From Streptomyces atroolivaceus (lineage in GTDB: Bacteria > Actinomycetota > Actinomycetes > Streptomycetales > Streptomycetaceae): a DNA stretch of 64,000 bases. Of this stretch, positions 18,368 to 27,861 are shown in pieces. Position 1 is the first letter of the stretch. Each line of letters opens with the position of its first letter. Position numbers and translations under genes: made by a program. The DNA lies in contig NZ_JNXG01000023.1 in NCBI RefSeq assembly GCF_000717025.1, positions 1 to 64,000 on the forward strand. Reading direction: 5' to 3'. The notes below the pieces were generated by a model. It saw only the letters and a list, made by a program, of their open reading frames with translations. It was not told the DNA's origin and did not search any database.

Positions 18368-20659
18368 TCAGCTGCGCAGGGCCTTCGTCCCGGCGCCCTC
18401 GGCGACCGGTACGTCGAGGGGGCGGGCGAGTCCGACCACCCCCTCGTCGAGGCGCTGCAGGTGACGCAGCACCCGGGAGGTCACCGTGCCGGAGGACGCG
18501 CTGCCGGACCCGGCGTCCCGCAGTGTCGAGGCGATGCTGGCCCCCGCCTGGACCTCGCCCGTAGCCCCGTCGTCCGCGACATGCGCGGCGAGTACGTCGA
18601 TGTTGTGGGCGATGCGCCGCCCGGCCCGGAGGAGGCGGGGGTCGGCCGCGACGGTCTTGCTGTGCGGCACGAGCTCGGCTGTCGCCGCGAGTGACCGGGC
18701 GTGATACGCGCATGTCTCCAGGAGCGCCACCAAATAGCGGACGGTCTGCCGTCGGCCACGCAACGGGGTGATGGGGTACGTCAACGGGCCGGTGGAGTCG
18801 CGCAGTTCGTCCAACGCCGTGTCCAAGCTGCGGGCCCTGCTGAGCAGGTCGGACGCAGGCCCACCACTGAGCTGCTCCACCGCCGCGGAAGCGACGTCAC
18901 CCAGCCGTTCCAGGACGGTCCCCAGCAGTTCGTCGGTACGGCGGTCGGTGTGCACCGGCAACACCAGAACGGCGGCGATGATGCCGCACGCGGCGCCGAT
19001 CGCCGTCTCCTCTATGCGCAGCACCAACACGTCGAAGCTGTACGAGTTCAGCAGGGTGTAGAGAAGGCCGAGCATGGCAGTGACGAAGAAGGACATGACC
19101 GCGTAGGACAGCGGAGCGGTGTAGAACATGGCGAAGATGAAGACGAGGACCAGGGCGAATGCGACCCAGGTGTGGTCTCCGACCAGTCCCGCCAGGGCGA
19201 CCCCGGCGACGGCGCCCAGCAGCGTGCCGAGGAGTCTCCGGTAGCCCTTGACCAGAATCTCGCCGGTGGACGCGGTGTTGAGGAAGACCACCCAGCAGGT
19301 GAGAACGGCCCAGTACCAGCGTTGGCTGGAGAGGAGTTCTCCACCGATGATGGCCAGGACCGAGCCTACCGACACCTGGAAGGCGGCCCTCGTGGTGGGA
19401 CGCTGCAACCCCGTACGGTCCTCGCCCTCGGACTTTTCTGACGAGGCGATCGAAAGGTCTTCCGCGTCGAATTCCTCGCGGGAACGCGTGGTCGCCGGCG
19501 AGTCGTCGGACTCGTCCTGGGGACCGTCCAGTGCGAGACGCAGACCCAGGACGGACCGGGCTGCCTCACCGATTCCCCGGAACGCATCCTGGATGCCCGC
19601 GGGCGCGGGGGGAAGCTTCTCCTCGTCGCGGTAGCCGAGCAGTCTGTTGCGGATATGAGCGACTGCCGTGCCTTCGTCGCTCGACGCCGGCCGGACCACC
19701 AGAAGTTGCAGAGCCTTGAGATCCCGGCGCAGGGCGATGGTCGCGTCGTCCTCAGCCGGCCTCCAGTCCCCGGTGAGCGGCACGGGCGCGTGCGGCAGAT
19801 GAAGCGTGAGGGTGTCCGCGCCCTCGGCGCTGCGGGCGTTCAGCAGGAGCATGCCGAGGCGCTCCGTGGCGATCTCGGTGTCCGCGACCCGGCGCTGGAG
19901 CAGCGCCGCCTTGTCCGCGTCCTGTGTGCCTTCCTCCAGCCGGCCCTGGATCATCAGAGCAGCTTCGTGCAGCCGCGCGGTACGCCGTCGCAGGTCGTCG
20001 AGCACCTTCTCCAACTGCTCGGGCCCGGCGTCGAGCAGTTCGATCTGCATGGAGACGACCTGAGCGGCTCGCGTACGGAAGGCGTCGCGCAGCCGTGTCA
20101 GAACGCGTTGGGGCGTTTCCGGGACGATGGCGAACCGCGCCAGCGCACTGCAGCCGAACGCGATGGCCAAGGTCAGACAAAGCTCCGGCAGGGTGGAGGT
20201 GGAGGCTCCGACGAAGAGGGAGAGGAAGTAGATCTGGAAGCCGACAAGGCCCAGCGCGGTACCCCGCTCACCGAACCGCCGACTGTAGACGGCCCCGAAG
20301 ATGAGGGCCACGAAGAACACATCACCCGCGATGACCTGAGAGGTCAGCAGCGCGCCCAGACACATCGCGACGAGCGCGACCGGCAGCCCGAGGGCGAGTG
20401 TGGCCGCTTGGTCGCGTACGAGCTTGTCCTTGATCGCGAACGTGGCTGTCATCGCTGTCATCGCACCGGCCACCATGTGGGTGACGCCGGTGTCCAGCGG
20501 GGCCAGAACCACGAGGGTGAGTGCGATCGCCGAGACGGTCCGTAGCCCCGCTGTGAGCCGTAGCAGCCCCGGATCGGACGCCGCGAACCGATCCCACACG
20601 ATGGTCCCGCCCCGCCGCCGCACTGCTCTCACCCTGCACTTTCTCCAGCTGCCCGCCAT
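18368..20659 (-). CDS. FUSC-family integral membrane protein (aromatic acid exporter-like)
   Basis: About 763 residues with two membrane blocks: one at about residues 35-185 (LTLVVLAPLDTGVTHMVAGA, ALTSQVIAGDVFFVALIF region) and a second at about 470-620 (WYWAVLTCWVVFLNTAS, LLGTLLGAVAGVALAGLVG, GIIAAVLVLPV). Long helical cytoplasmic segments lie between and after them. This duplicated layout is that of FUSC/YccS/AaeB-type proteins, linked to export of aromatic acids or envelope stress. The start is uncertain: ATG 20659 is used, but GTG codons about 18 codons later are possible. Divergent from the DoxX-like gene. Confidence 0.83.
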   Translation of the reverse strand: MAGSWRKCRVRAVRRRGGTIVWDRFAASDPGLLRLTAGLRTVSAIALTLVVLAPLDTGVTHMVAGAMTAMTATFAIKDKLVRDQAATLALGLPVALVAMCLGALLTSQVIAGDVFFVALIFGAVYSRRFGERGTALGLVGFQIYFLSLFVGASTSTLPELCLTLAIAFGCSALARFAIVPETPQRVLTRLRDAFRTRAAQVVSMQIELLDAGPEQLEKVLDDLRRRTARLHEAALMIQGRLEEGTQDADKAALLQRRVADTEIATERLGMLLLNARSAEGADTLTLHLPHAPVPLTGDWRPAEDDATIALRRDLKALQLLVVRPASSDEGTAVAHIRNRLLGYRDEEKLPPAPAGIQDAFRGIGEAARSVLGLRLALDGPQDESDDSPATTRSREEFDAEDLSIASSEKSEGEDRTGLQRPTTRAAFQVSVGSVLAIIGGELLSSQRWYWAVLTCWVVFLNTASTGEILVKGYRRLLGTLLGAVAGVALAGLVGDHTWVAFALVLVFIFAMFYTAPLSYAVMSFFVTAMLGLLYTLLNSYSFDVLVLRIEETAIGAACGIIAAVLVLPVHTDRRTDELLGTVLERLGDVASAAVEQLSGGPASDLLSRARSLDTALDELRDSTGPLTYPITPLRGRRQTVRYLVALLETCAYHARSLAATAELVPHSKTVAADPRLLRAGRRIAHNIDVLAAHVADDGATGEVQAGASIASTLRDAGSGSASSGTVTSRVLRHLQRLDEGVVGLARPLDVPVAEGAGTKALRS

Positions 20660-20782
20660 GATCACGTGCCGTTCAGCATCGCACGGAAGGGAACCCCAGG
20701 ACCAACGCAGGTTGATGACGACCACGACTCCCCGCGAGAAAACCGGACGCGTGCCCGGAGTGAACCCGGGCATGCGCGGAGC

Positions 20783-21343
20783 ATGGCAATTCTGAGGACA
20801 GTCGCCCGCCCCCTGCTCGCCTCCGTCTTCATCTCCGGCGGGCTCCGCACGCTCCGAGATCCGCACTCCGTGGCAGCCGCCGCCGAGCCGGTGGCCCAGC
20901 CTGTCGCGGGACGCGTCCCGCGGCTGCCGAACGACACGGTGAGCCTTGTAAGGATCAACAGCGCCGTTCAAGTCGGCGCCGGCGCACTTCTCGCGACCGG
21001 CCGCTTTCCGCGCGCCTCCGCTCTGGTGCTGGCGGCCTCGCTGGTGCCCACGACCCTGGCTGGGCATGCCTGGTGGAACACCGACGACCCTGCCGAACGG
21101 GCCCGTCAGCGTGTCCAGTTCACCAAGAACCTCTCCCTGTTCGGCGGCCTGCTGATCGCGGCCGCGGACACCCACGGGAAGCCCTCGCTGGCCTACCGCT
21201 CACGTGCAGCGGCCGCTGCGGGCGGCCGCAGCGCCCGCAAGGCCGGGCAGACGGTGGGCACCACCTTGGCCGAGAGTGCCCACGGGACCCGGTCGGCCGT
21301 CGGCACCTTGCGTGATCACGCCGTCCACGCGGTGGGGAAGTAG
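20783..21343 (+). CDS. DoxX-family membrane protein
   Basis: 186 residues with four hydrophobic helices typical of DoxX: PLLASVFISGGLRTL, NSAVQVGAGALLATGRFPRA, ALVLAASLVPTTLAGHAWW and NLSLFGGLLIAAADTHGKPS. The last 45 residues are a basic, Ala-rich cytoplasmic tail. DoxX proteins take part in redox or sulfur-stress membrane complexes in actinobacteria. ATG 20783 sits just before the first helix. It shares a 123-base divergent region with the FUSC gene. Confidence 0.82.
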   Translation: MAILRTVARPLLASVFISGGLRTLRDPHSVAAAAEPVAQPVAGRVPRLPNDTVSLVRINSAVQVGAGALLATGRFPRASALVLAASLVPTTLAGHAWWNTDDPAERARQRVQFTKNLSLFGGLLIAAADTHGKPSLAYRSRAAAAAGGRSARKAGQTVGTTLAESAHGTRSAVGTLRDHAVHAVGK

Positions 21344-21528
21344 GCCGCTCCCGGGTTGCGTGACGCCGGGGACGCCGCCGGGCCGCGACGCCGGTCCCGG
21401 AGGCGTTGAGCGTGTACACGCCGGGTCCCGAAAGCGTGCCGTCCCGAGCCGGTCATGCCGCGCGGCGCGGCAGGCACCGCAGGGCATCGAGCGATGCTTC
21501 CGGCTCAGGCGGAGGCAGGAACGTTCGG

Positions 21529-21927
21529 TCAGAGCGTAGGCCGATCGTCACTACTCGGTGCGTGGCTCAGGTCCACCACGCAGAAGATGTTGCCGTCCGG
21601 GTCGGCGAGAACAACGAAATCCGGTTCGGGCGGGTAGAGCTCCCAGTCGACGGTTCGCGCACCGAGGCCGACCAGCCGCCCCACCTCGTCCCGCTGTTCC
21701 TCCGCCGAACTCGTGAAGAGGTCCAGGTGGAGACGGGGGTGGGGCTCGGCCGGGGAGGTGCTGAGTATCAGGCCGAGGGCCCGGCCGGAACCGTCGGCAT
21801 GGTTGAGCGTCTGCCATGTCTCGCTCCGCCCCTCCGGGGTGGCGACCAGGTTCAGAGCCGCGGTCCAGAAGGTCACCGCCCGGGGGAGGTCCGTGACACC
21901 GATGACAGGGATTCCGAGTTTCAGCAT
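21529..21927 (-). CDS. VOC-family protein
   Basis: 132 residues, one VOC module: LKLGIPVIGVTDLPRAVTFW at the N-terminus, LHLDLFTSS in the middle, and FVVLADPDGNIFCVVDL at the C-terminus. It resembles glyoxalase/bleomycin-resistance-type ligand-binding proteins common as single genes in Streptomyces. The ligand is not inferable. It stands alone between the DoxX gene and small membrane genes. Confidence 0.82.
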   Translation of the reverse strand: MLKLGIPVIGVTDLPRAVTFWTAALNLVATPEGRSETWQTLNHADGSGRALGLILSTSPAEPHPRLHLDLFTSSAEEQRDEVGRLVGLGARTVDWELYPPEPDFVVLADPDGNIFCVVDLSHAPSSDDRPTL

Positions 21928-22222
21928 GCCGTCGAGCCTATCCGGCGCACTGTGGTATCAGGCGGAGCCGGGCAGGCGGCGCAACGCCCGTCGCGTAACG
22001 ACCGCTGGTCGCATCGGAGTTCGTGGCCACCTCGACAAGCTGGGCCTCGGCGCGGGGCGCGTCGTACAGGTACCCCTGAGGTGACCAAGGCGGTGGGGCG
22101 GCGCCCCCAAGCCGTTCAGGTGTTGAACAGGGCGGCTCGGGCCGAGGGCTTCACGCCGAGCGCCCCGCCCTACGATGTCCATCCGGGCAGAATGCCTCCG
22201 ACAAGCCGGTAGCGTCGCGGCC

Positions 22223-22444
22223 ATGGGGAAAAGCGATCAACCGGAACGCGGTCTGCTGACATCGGTGAACCGGGGGATCACCTGCTGCGGCTGCTTGTTC
22301 ACCGCGTTGCTCGGTTTGCCCATCCTCTGGGGCATGATCGGCTTCGTGCTGCCCGAGAAGGTCTTCTGGTTCCCGTTCTGGCTGACGTCCGTCGTGTGGA
22401 ACGGTGAGGACGGCGACGGGGGCATCAGCAGCCTGTGGGGATAG
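22223..22444 (+). CDS. Small membrane protein, function unknown
   Basis: 73 residues from ATG 22223 (ATG 22175 would add 16). One long hydrophobic segment begins after GITCCGCLFTALLGLPILWGM, with a second weak one (KVFWFPFWLTSVVW). Three vicinal cysteines (CCGC) stand at the membrane boundary. An acidic tail ends in SSLWG. No clear ribosome site, so the gene is plausible but not certain. Confidence 0.5.
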   Translation: MGKSDQPERGLLTSVNRGITCCGCLFTALLGLPILWGMIGFVLPEKVFWFPFWLTSVVWNGEDGDGGISSLWG

Positions 22445-22854
22445 GCAGCGGAGCCAGGCAACGTGGCAGGCGCTTCAGATGCCTCGTCCCCGACTCGCCG
22501 CATACTCCGGATCAGCCACCAGCGGTGGGCTCCTGTCATCGGATTCGCCACCGGGGCGACCGAACGCGTGGGGATGTCACTGCGGTCACGTCCCGCACGG
22601 GCTCGTCGGAACCAGCCACAGGCGCGAGGAACCTGCTCCGGGACCGGCCGGCTGCGGGCCGGGTCATCCGGAAGTGCAGGCCGCCGTGCGTGGCAACGGG
22701 CCGGCCGGGACAGGGATATGACGCCCTCGGCCCTCACGCGCACACCCACTGGGGGCGATCAGCTCAGCTTGCCCCCGAGGGACTGCCGTAACCAGGCGTC
22801 TGCCTCCCGCGATCGGGGGTACACGCCTGTCAACAGACCGAAGGAGTCCACCTC
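22445..22854. other. Intergenic, no gene recognised
   Basis: About 410 bases with only unconvincing frames. Its right end has the strong AAGGAG ribosome site of the 56-residue membrane peptide. Confidence 0.45.
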
Positions 22855-23025
22855 ATGCTGGCGATAGCCGCGGCAGTACTGTTCGCCACCGCTGTCCTGA
22901 TCAACGTTGCCGACATGACGGCCAACGAAGTTCTTGCCTCAGCGAACGCGATGCTGCTCGGCCTGGGCCTGCTGGCCTTGCACGCCGCCGGCATCGGCAG
23001 CGGATGGCGAGCAGGTCGACGGTGA
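22855..23025 (+). CDS. Small membrane peptide (56 residues)
   Basis: ATG 22855 follows AAGGAG eight bases upstream. The frame encodes two hydrophobic helices, MLAIAAAVLFATAVLIN and MLLGLGLLALHAAGIGSGW, joined by a short polar loop, with a basic tail WRAGRR. This is a recurring small-protein type in Streptomyces genomes, with no known function to my knowledge. It is short but the ribosome site, start and hydrophobic pattern all agree. Confidence 0.68.
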   Translation: MLAIAAAVLFATAVLINVADMTANEVLASANAMLLGLGLLALHAAGIGSGWRAGRR

Positions 23026-23198
23026 CTGCCACATGACAATCTGACCCCAGACCCCATGTGGACCGGCCGGCAGCGCTGACCCACAAGCTCCGCGCTGCCG
23101 ACACCGTTCCCGGGCACGCGCACGTTCCGCACCGGCGCCGGTCTCCGAGTGTCTGTGTCAGTACCCCCTTGGACACACGCGAAGAAGGAGAGAGCGCG

Positions 23199-23332
23199 AT
23201 GACCTCGATCATGACGACCACAGCCGCAGACGCCTCAGCCGCTCCCGCATGGCTGCACCTGGGTGGTGATGGCAGCGGCACTCCTGATCCTCATCTACAG
23301 CCTTGCCCGGCGCAGCAGCTGACTCGTCGGCT
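23199..23332 (+). pseudogene. Probable frameshifted small membrane peptide
   Basis: ATG 23199 has an excellent AAGGAG site eight bases upstream and opens with MTSIMTTTAADASAAPAWLHL. About 21 codons in, the hydrophobic continuation WVVMAAALLILIYSLARRSS then a stop is found one frame over, while the original frame runs into featureless sequence. I read this as a one-base indel in a gene for a single-helix peptide of about 45 residues. The alternative is that the open frame to 23588 is real, which its composition does not support. Confidence 0.45.
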
Positions 23333-23985
23333 GCTCTTCCCGGGTACGGAGCCCGCAGACGCGGCCGGTGCCAGACCCCTGTCGTCCCGGATGTCTCGTT
23401 TCCGGCGAAGGCCATTGCCCGTCCGCCTGCTTCAGTCGCCGACATCGGTGTGCGCGTCTCACGTACGGTGCGGTGAAGATCGCCCTTCGGCGGTGGCTGG
23501 TGCCCTTGTGGACGCCCGAGGCCGGTGCCGAGGGGACAGGCATCCGGATGCACGTGATGGTCGACGGTGCCGGAATGTCGTCCGGTGAGCGGCTGGACGC
23601 GTACAACGCCGTTTCCACCTCCCTGGCCCTGCGCAGTGATCGAGCACTGGACGAGCACGTGGACGGTGCCGCACCCCTCGGTTCCGGTATCCGCGGGAGA
23701 TCGGCACTGCCGAAGGAATGCGACTGCCTGCCGGTCCGCCGGAGGCCATGAGGGCGCTCGTCCGTCACGCGCCGCTTGCGGTGGTCGTGACGGACTTCTA
23801 CTTGCAGCTGCAGTATGAGAGCCGGGAGACTGCGTACCCGCTGACGGGAATCCGCCAGATCTTCGAATCGAGTTACCGCTGAGCGTCACCGAAGGTCGGT
23901 CGGCGTTCGCCTCGCCTGCCGCCCAGCGTGACCATCGAAAGGCGGGACAGGCGTGGCCGATGTGCGGCAGCCCCCACCCAGTCGT
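23333..23985 (+). other. Possible decayed gene, not identified
   Basis: The + strand has coding-like stretches in more than one frame. The clearest begins near 23720 and ends at a stop at 23882, with PPEAMRALVRHAPLAVVVTD, FYLQLQYESRETAYPLTG and IRQIFESSYR. An ATG at 23748 lies within it. No ribosome site and no recognised family. The pattern suggests a frameshifted remnant rather than a working gene. Confidence 0.3.
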
Positions 23986-24019
23986 AGGTGCCCGACCGCA
24001 CGGCGTGGGCCGGGCACCT
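23986..24019. terminator. Hairpin terminator after the snapalysin gene
   Basis: Arms AGGTGCCCGACC and GGGCCGGGCACCT pair with one mismatch around a 9-base loop, starting 34 bases beyond the snapalysin stop. Confidence 0.65.
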
Positions 24020-24052
24020 GGCGCTGTTGTCGTCCTGGCGGCTGATACGCGT

Positions 24053-24634
24053 CTAGTACGCGTCCACCAGAGTGCGGCCGTCGGCAGGAGTGAGTGACAC
24101 CAGGCCGTTGGCGTAGGCGGACTCGACGCGAGCCCGTTCAGCAGCGTTCGGAACCGCGTTCCTGCAACTGGTGCCTGCGCTCGAACCTGACATCAGCTGG
24201 GAGCACGGGCCGGGTTTGGTGTCGGGCAGGCCCAGGCTGTGCCCGATCTCGTGGGCGGCGATGCGGGTCTTGTCATGGCCCTGAGATACGGCCTGGCTGC
24301 CCAGTTCGACACGCACCTGGCCGCCCGGGCGCACCGGGCCGAGTGTCGCCTGCGGCCATCCGCTGGTGGCGACGATCTGGATCTCGGCCCGGGTGCCAGG
24401 TGCGGCTTCGACCAGCCTGACATTGCCGACGTTCTGGTTCCACGAGGCGACTCCGGCGGATATCGCCGCTTCCCAGCCGCCTGCTCGGCTGTCGTCGTAG
24501 CGAAGTGTCACTACCGCCGCCGCGTTCTGAGTGGTGGCCGGCTCCGTCGGTGGTGTGGCGTGCGCTGCTGTTGCTGCGGCCAGGGTGACCGCGGCGGCGG
24601 TGCCGGCTGCCTTGAGCCATAAGGAGTGCGGCAT
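24053..24634 (-). CDS. Snapalysin-family extracellular metalloprotease (M7)
   Basis: 193 residues. A signal peptide at 1-27 or so (AAGTAAAVTLAAATAAHA). The metal motif HEIGHSLGLPD at about 128-138 is the HExxHxxGxxD of the M7 snapalysins, where the final Asp is the third zinc ligand. Cys144 and Cys157 fit the family disulfide. Snapalysin is a small neutral protease secreted by Streptomyces, with preference for aromatic residues. ATG 24634 follows GAAGGGA. In the classical locus snpA is divergent from a LysR activator; here the divergent neighbour is a TetR regulator, so control must differ or act in trans. Confidence 0.9.
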   Translation of the reverse strand: MPHSLWLKAAGTAAAVTLAAATAAHATPPTEPATTQNAAAVVTLRYDDSRAGGWEAAISAGVASWNQNVGNVRLVEAAPGTRAEIQIVATSGWPQATLGPVRPGGQVRVELGSQAVSQGHDKTRIAAHEIGHSLGLPDTKPGPCSQLMSGSSAGTSCRNAVPNAAERARVESAYANGLVSLTPADGRTLVDAY

Positions 24635-24818
24635 TGGCGTCCCTTCACTCGTGGGGGGGCTCGGCCCCGCTCGGAACCGAGAGCGGGGGAGGGGGACTGC
24701 ATCAGCCGACTGGCCGGTTGCAGCTTCTCCCGGGGCCTGAGAACTATGCCCACCGGTTGGCATTAGTCATGCCCCTGTCATCGAGATTAGGCCGGAAAGC
24801 GGTGTGTGACGGGCCGTA

Positions 24819-24895
24819 TCAGACCGCCGGTTTGTTGTTGTCCAAACGTAAAGTACCGCCGGTCTGATGTTAAGGGACTGGGGGTCCGTAAAGTA
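24819..24895. promoter_or_regulatory. Candidate TetR operator region with inverted and direct repeats
   Basis: Two arms, TCAGACCGCCGG (24819-24830) and CCGCCGGTCTGA (24856-24867), form an inverted repeat matching at 11 of 12 bases across a 25-base spacer. The 9-base word CGTAAAGTA occurs at 24847-24855 and again at 24887-24895, where it runs into the TetR start codon. This layout fits autoregulation of the TetR gene, and perhaps control of the divergent snapalysin gene. Confidence 0.5.
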
Positions 24896-25581
24896 TGGGT
24901 ATGACGAGTTTCCAGCGTGCGCGCAGCGAGGAGCAGCGGGAGGTCCGGCGGCGGTCGATCCTCGACGTGACCGCCGCGATGCTCGACGAGATGCCCGTCG
25001 CGGAGGTCAGCCTGAACGAGCTGAGCCGCCGGGTGGGGCTGGCCAAGTCGAACGTGCTGCGGTACTTCGAGTCCCGCGAGGTGATCCTGCTGGAGTTGCT
25101 GGACCGGGCGTGGAAGGAGTGGGCGGCCGACCTGCCGACAGCCCTGGCGGGGGCGATCGACGCGGACGCGTCCCAGCAGGAACGCACCGAGCAGTTCGCC
25201 GCCGCGCTGGCAGCTTCTCTGGCGGGGCGCACGGTCTTCTGCGACTTGCTCAGCGCGCAGACCGCTGTGCTGGAGCACAAGGCCTCCCCGCAGGCAGCAG
25301 CCCACTACAAGCGGGCAGCCATCGCGAACATGGGCGATCTGGCCGCCATCGCCGTCATCCACCTGCCGGCCCTGGGGGAGCGGGCTTTCCACCTGGCGGC
25401 CTCGATCACCATGATGATCGGCGCGGTGTGGACCCACTCCCGCCCCTCGCCCGCGATGCTCGCAGCCTACGAGGCCGACCCCGGTCTGGGCATGGCCAGG
25501 ATGGACTTCGCCGTCTCACTGCAGGACACGGTGGCCACGCTCGCCGCCGGATCGATCGCCAGATCCACCCCATCCCGCTGA
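24895..25581 (+). CDS. TetR/AcrR-family transcriptional regulator
   Basis: 228 residues. Residues 15-65 give the TetR helix-turn-helix (ILDVTAAMLDEMPVAEVSLN, then LSRRVGLAKSNVLRYFESRE), and the rest is the helical ligand-binding and dimer domain (ERTEQFAAALAASLAGRTVF). Such repressors release DNA on binding a small molecule, unknown here. ATG 24895 is favoured over ATG 24901 by spacing to GGGGG. A repeat-rich segment directly upstream is the likely operator. Confidence 0.88.
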   Translation: MGMTSFQRARSEEQREVRRRSILDVTAAMLDEMPVAEVSLNELSRRVGLAKSNVLRYFESREVILLELLDRAWKEWAADLPTALAGAIDADASQQERTEQFAAALAASLAGRTVFCDLLSAQTAVLEHKASPQAAAHYKRAAIANMGDLAAIAVIHLPALGERAFHLAASITMMIGAVWTHSRPSPAMLAAYEADPGLGMARMDFAVSLQDTVATLAAGSIARSTPSR

Positions 25582-25707
25582 GACACCCTCCGGGCACCCG
25601 TTCGCCCCGGCGGCATTCGTGTAGCCCGTGAGACCCACACCTTCGTAAGAAGTGATGAAACCGTCCTTGTCCCTGTGGGGCGAGGCTGACCGGAAGGCAC
25701 ACCGAAC

Positions 25708-26376
25708 ATGACTGGACAACGCGACCGTTGGGCGGAGCTGACCGGGGGACAAGCCGGCGAGGAGTACGCTCAGCGTTTTGCGCGGCTGGCCGAATCGGGC
25801 CACGACATGCACGGTGAGGCAGCCTTCTGCGCCGCATTGCTGAACCCCGCCGCCCGGATACTCGATGCCGGCTGCGGCACCGGTCGGATCGCGGTCCGGC
25901 TCGCCGAGCTCGGCCACCACTGCACCGGTGTGGACATCGATTCCTCGATGCTCGCCGTCGCCCGGCGGGACGCCCCCGCGCAGGAGTGGCTCCTCGGTGA
26001 TCTGGCCCGTCTGGAGGACCTCGGCCTGAAACCGGGCTTCGACCTGGCGCTCGCCGCCGGAAACGTCATCCCGCTTCTGGCCCCCGGCACCGAATCGGCT
26101 GTCGTCCGGCAGCTGGCCGCCGTACTGCGACCAGGTGGTCTGTTGGTCACGGGCTTCGGACTGGATGCGGCGCACCTTCCGTTGCCGGAGCCGCCGGTGA
26201 CCCTCACGGAGTTCGATCACTGGTGTGCCCAGGCCGGACTGACCTTGCGGCAGCGCTACGCCACCTGGAGCGGCGATCCCTACGACCAAGGCTGCGGCTA
26301 TGCCGTCAGCGTGCACTCCCGCCCGCCACGTGAGCCCTCTCCCGCGACGGCCAGCCCCGGGCACGCGCCGGAGTGA
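25708..26376 (+). CDS. Class I SAM-dependent methyltransferase
   Basis: 222 residues. Motif I reads ILDAGCGTGRIAVRLAELG (about 50-68), followed by TGVDIDSSML, LGDLARLEDL and PGGLLVTGFGLD, a standard Rossmann-type order. The C-terminal GDPYDQGCGYAVSVHSR is typical of small-molecule methyltransferases of the type 11/25 group. ATG 25708 sits close ahead of the fold. Same strand as the TetR gene, 126 bases downstream, possibly a target of it. Confidence 0.86.
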   Translation: MTGQRDRWAELTGGQAGEEYAQRFARLAESGHDMHGEAAFCAALLNPAARILDAGCGTGRIAVRLAELGHHCTGVDIDSSMLAVARRDAPAQEWLLGDLARLEDLGLKPGFDLALAAGNVIPLLAPGTESAVVRQLAAVLRPGGLLVTGFGLDAAHLPLPEPPVTLTEFDHWCAQAGLTLRQRYATWSGDPYDQGCGYAVSVHSRPPREPSPATASPGHAPE

Positions 26377-26791
26377 TCCCACGCCTTGGTCGTCTGCACC
26401 GGCGTGATGCTCACCCCGGCGCTGCACACCACCGACGTCGGCCCGTTGCACGAGCGGCAGGCCGGCCGACGGCGCCCCGGGCTGCTTACCCACAACCGTG
26501 GGACCTGCACAGACCCTTACCGGCTCCGCAGGGCTTCGGCCGTGTGGGGGTTCTGCCCTCGCCGCGCACGTTCCAGGCACTGACAACGCGGGCCGAGCGG
26601 TGGCCCGGGATCAGCCCTCCACCCGGGCACCGGGCGTGGTGGAGGCAGGGAGCCCCGCTGCAAGGCCACGAAGACGGCAACGGGGCCGCAGGCCGCCACG
26701 AGCCGGACCACCGGCGCCCGTGTTCCAGCGGCGGGCTGAGGGCCTGGATGCGGCGCTGCCCGCTCCCGTCACCCCGGTCGGCGGACCGGGC
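26377..26791. other. Intergenic, no gene recognised
   Basis: About 415 bases between two convergent genes. Open frames exist on both strands but none has a family motif or ribosome site. Confidence 0.5.
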
Positions 26792-27397
26792 TCACGGTCC
26801 GCGCCAGAGGTTGGCGAAGGCAGCGTTCTCGATGGTTCGCCTCTGGCGTACGGCTTCCAGCTCCATCACCGCGTCGTGGACGGCGGCCACCACGGTCGCC
26901 ACCGCCTCGTCGTCGAGGCCGGCCTCGTCGTCGGATCCTGCGCTGTCGATGCCGACGACCGAGGCGAGGTGGGCCAGGACGGGTTCCTTCTCCTCCCAGC
27001 GGTCGGTCGCCCGGCGTCGGCTGGGCGTATCGACCAGTTCCAGGCGTTCCGAGCCGAGGGACAATCGGCCGCTCCGTTTCCGCGTCAGCTCGTGGTCCTC
27101 CTCCAGTGCGGTCCGGTACACGTCCGCGAGGTCCCGGCCCCGACGCCACAGCCAGTCCTCGATCCGCTCGTAAGGCGGTTGCCGAGTGAGCAGTGCCGCA
27201 GCCTCGCCGAGGAGCCGGTCGTCCGGAGCCGGCGGCCCGCCCGGCACGATGCGATCGCCGTCCACGGTGATGGTCCCGGCGGCGCTGAGATCGATCAGTT
27301 CGGCTCCAGCGAGTGCGAGCGACAGGTCACCCTGTCCCACAGCATGCTCCAGCCTCGGGTCCATGGTGACGATGAACAGGTCTTTCGCAGTGGTCAT
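26792..27397 (-). CDS. GPP34 (GOLPH3/Vps74-like) phosphoprotein-family protein
   Basis: 201 residues. The sequence TTAKDLFIVTMDPR then LSLALAGAELIDLSAAGTI is the conserved N-terminal core of GPP34-domain proteins, and LLTRQPPYERIEDWLWRRG continues it. In eukaryotes the fold binds phosphoinositides at the Golgi; actinobacteria have many copies of unknown role. ATG 27397 has AGGGGAG six bases upstream, which settles the start over the longer frame. Confidence 0.85.
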   Translation of the reverse strand: MTTAKDLFIVTMDPRLEHAVGQGDLSLALAGAELIDLSAAGTITVDGDRIVPGGPPAPDDRLLGEAAALLTRQPPYERIEDWLWRRGRDLADVYRTALEEDHELTRKRSGRLSLGSERLELVDTPSRRRATDRWEEKEPVLAHLASVVGIDSAGSDDEAGLDDEAVATVVAAVHDAVMELEAVRQRRTIENAAFANLWRGP

Positions 27398-27861
27398 GAA
27401 CGGCTCCCCTCGGGGACATCGGCAAAGGTGCGTCTCCACCGGCCCGCCCGTGTCCCGAGCTGGTCCGGCGGAGGCGTCTGTCACGTCAGTATCGCCTCCG
27501 TCCGGGCCGCCGAAGCCCTGTCACACGACGCCGCTGCCGCCGACGGGTGAAGCGGGCCCGACCGACCTCCTGCTCTTCGCCGAGATGCTGCACAGTCATG
27601 ACCCAGGAGATCGCGGCGTGGCCGACGCCGGCCACCCTCTCCCCCCAGGATCGCCGGAAGTCCGGGAAGCGGCGGACCGATCGCCGGCCGCCTGCGGCCC
27701 CGCATCCAAGGACCGCCGCGCGACGGGTGGAAGCCGCACCACTGCTTCCCGAGCCCGGGAGCCCGGAGGCCAGGGCCGGATCGCCCGGCGCCGTGTCATC
27801 GGAGCCGGTGGAAGGTAAATGCGTCGACAGCACCCTTTGGCGCCCGGCAGAGTGGCCGCCC
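27398..27861. other. Divergent intergenic region, no gene recognised
   Basis: About 460 bases between the GPP34 gene and the methyltransferase, which diverge. An in-frame extension of the methyltransferase runs back to 27547 but is Pro/Arg-rich and unlike coding sequence. Confidence 0.45.
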
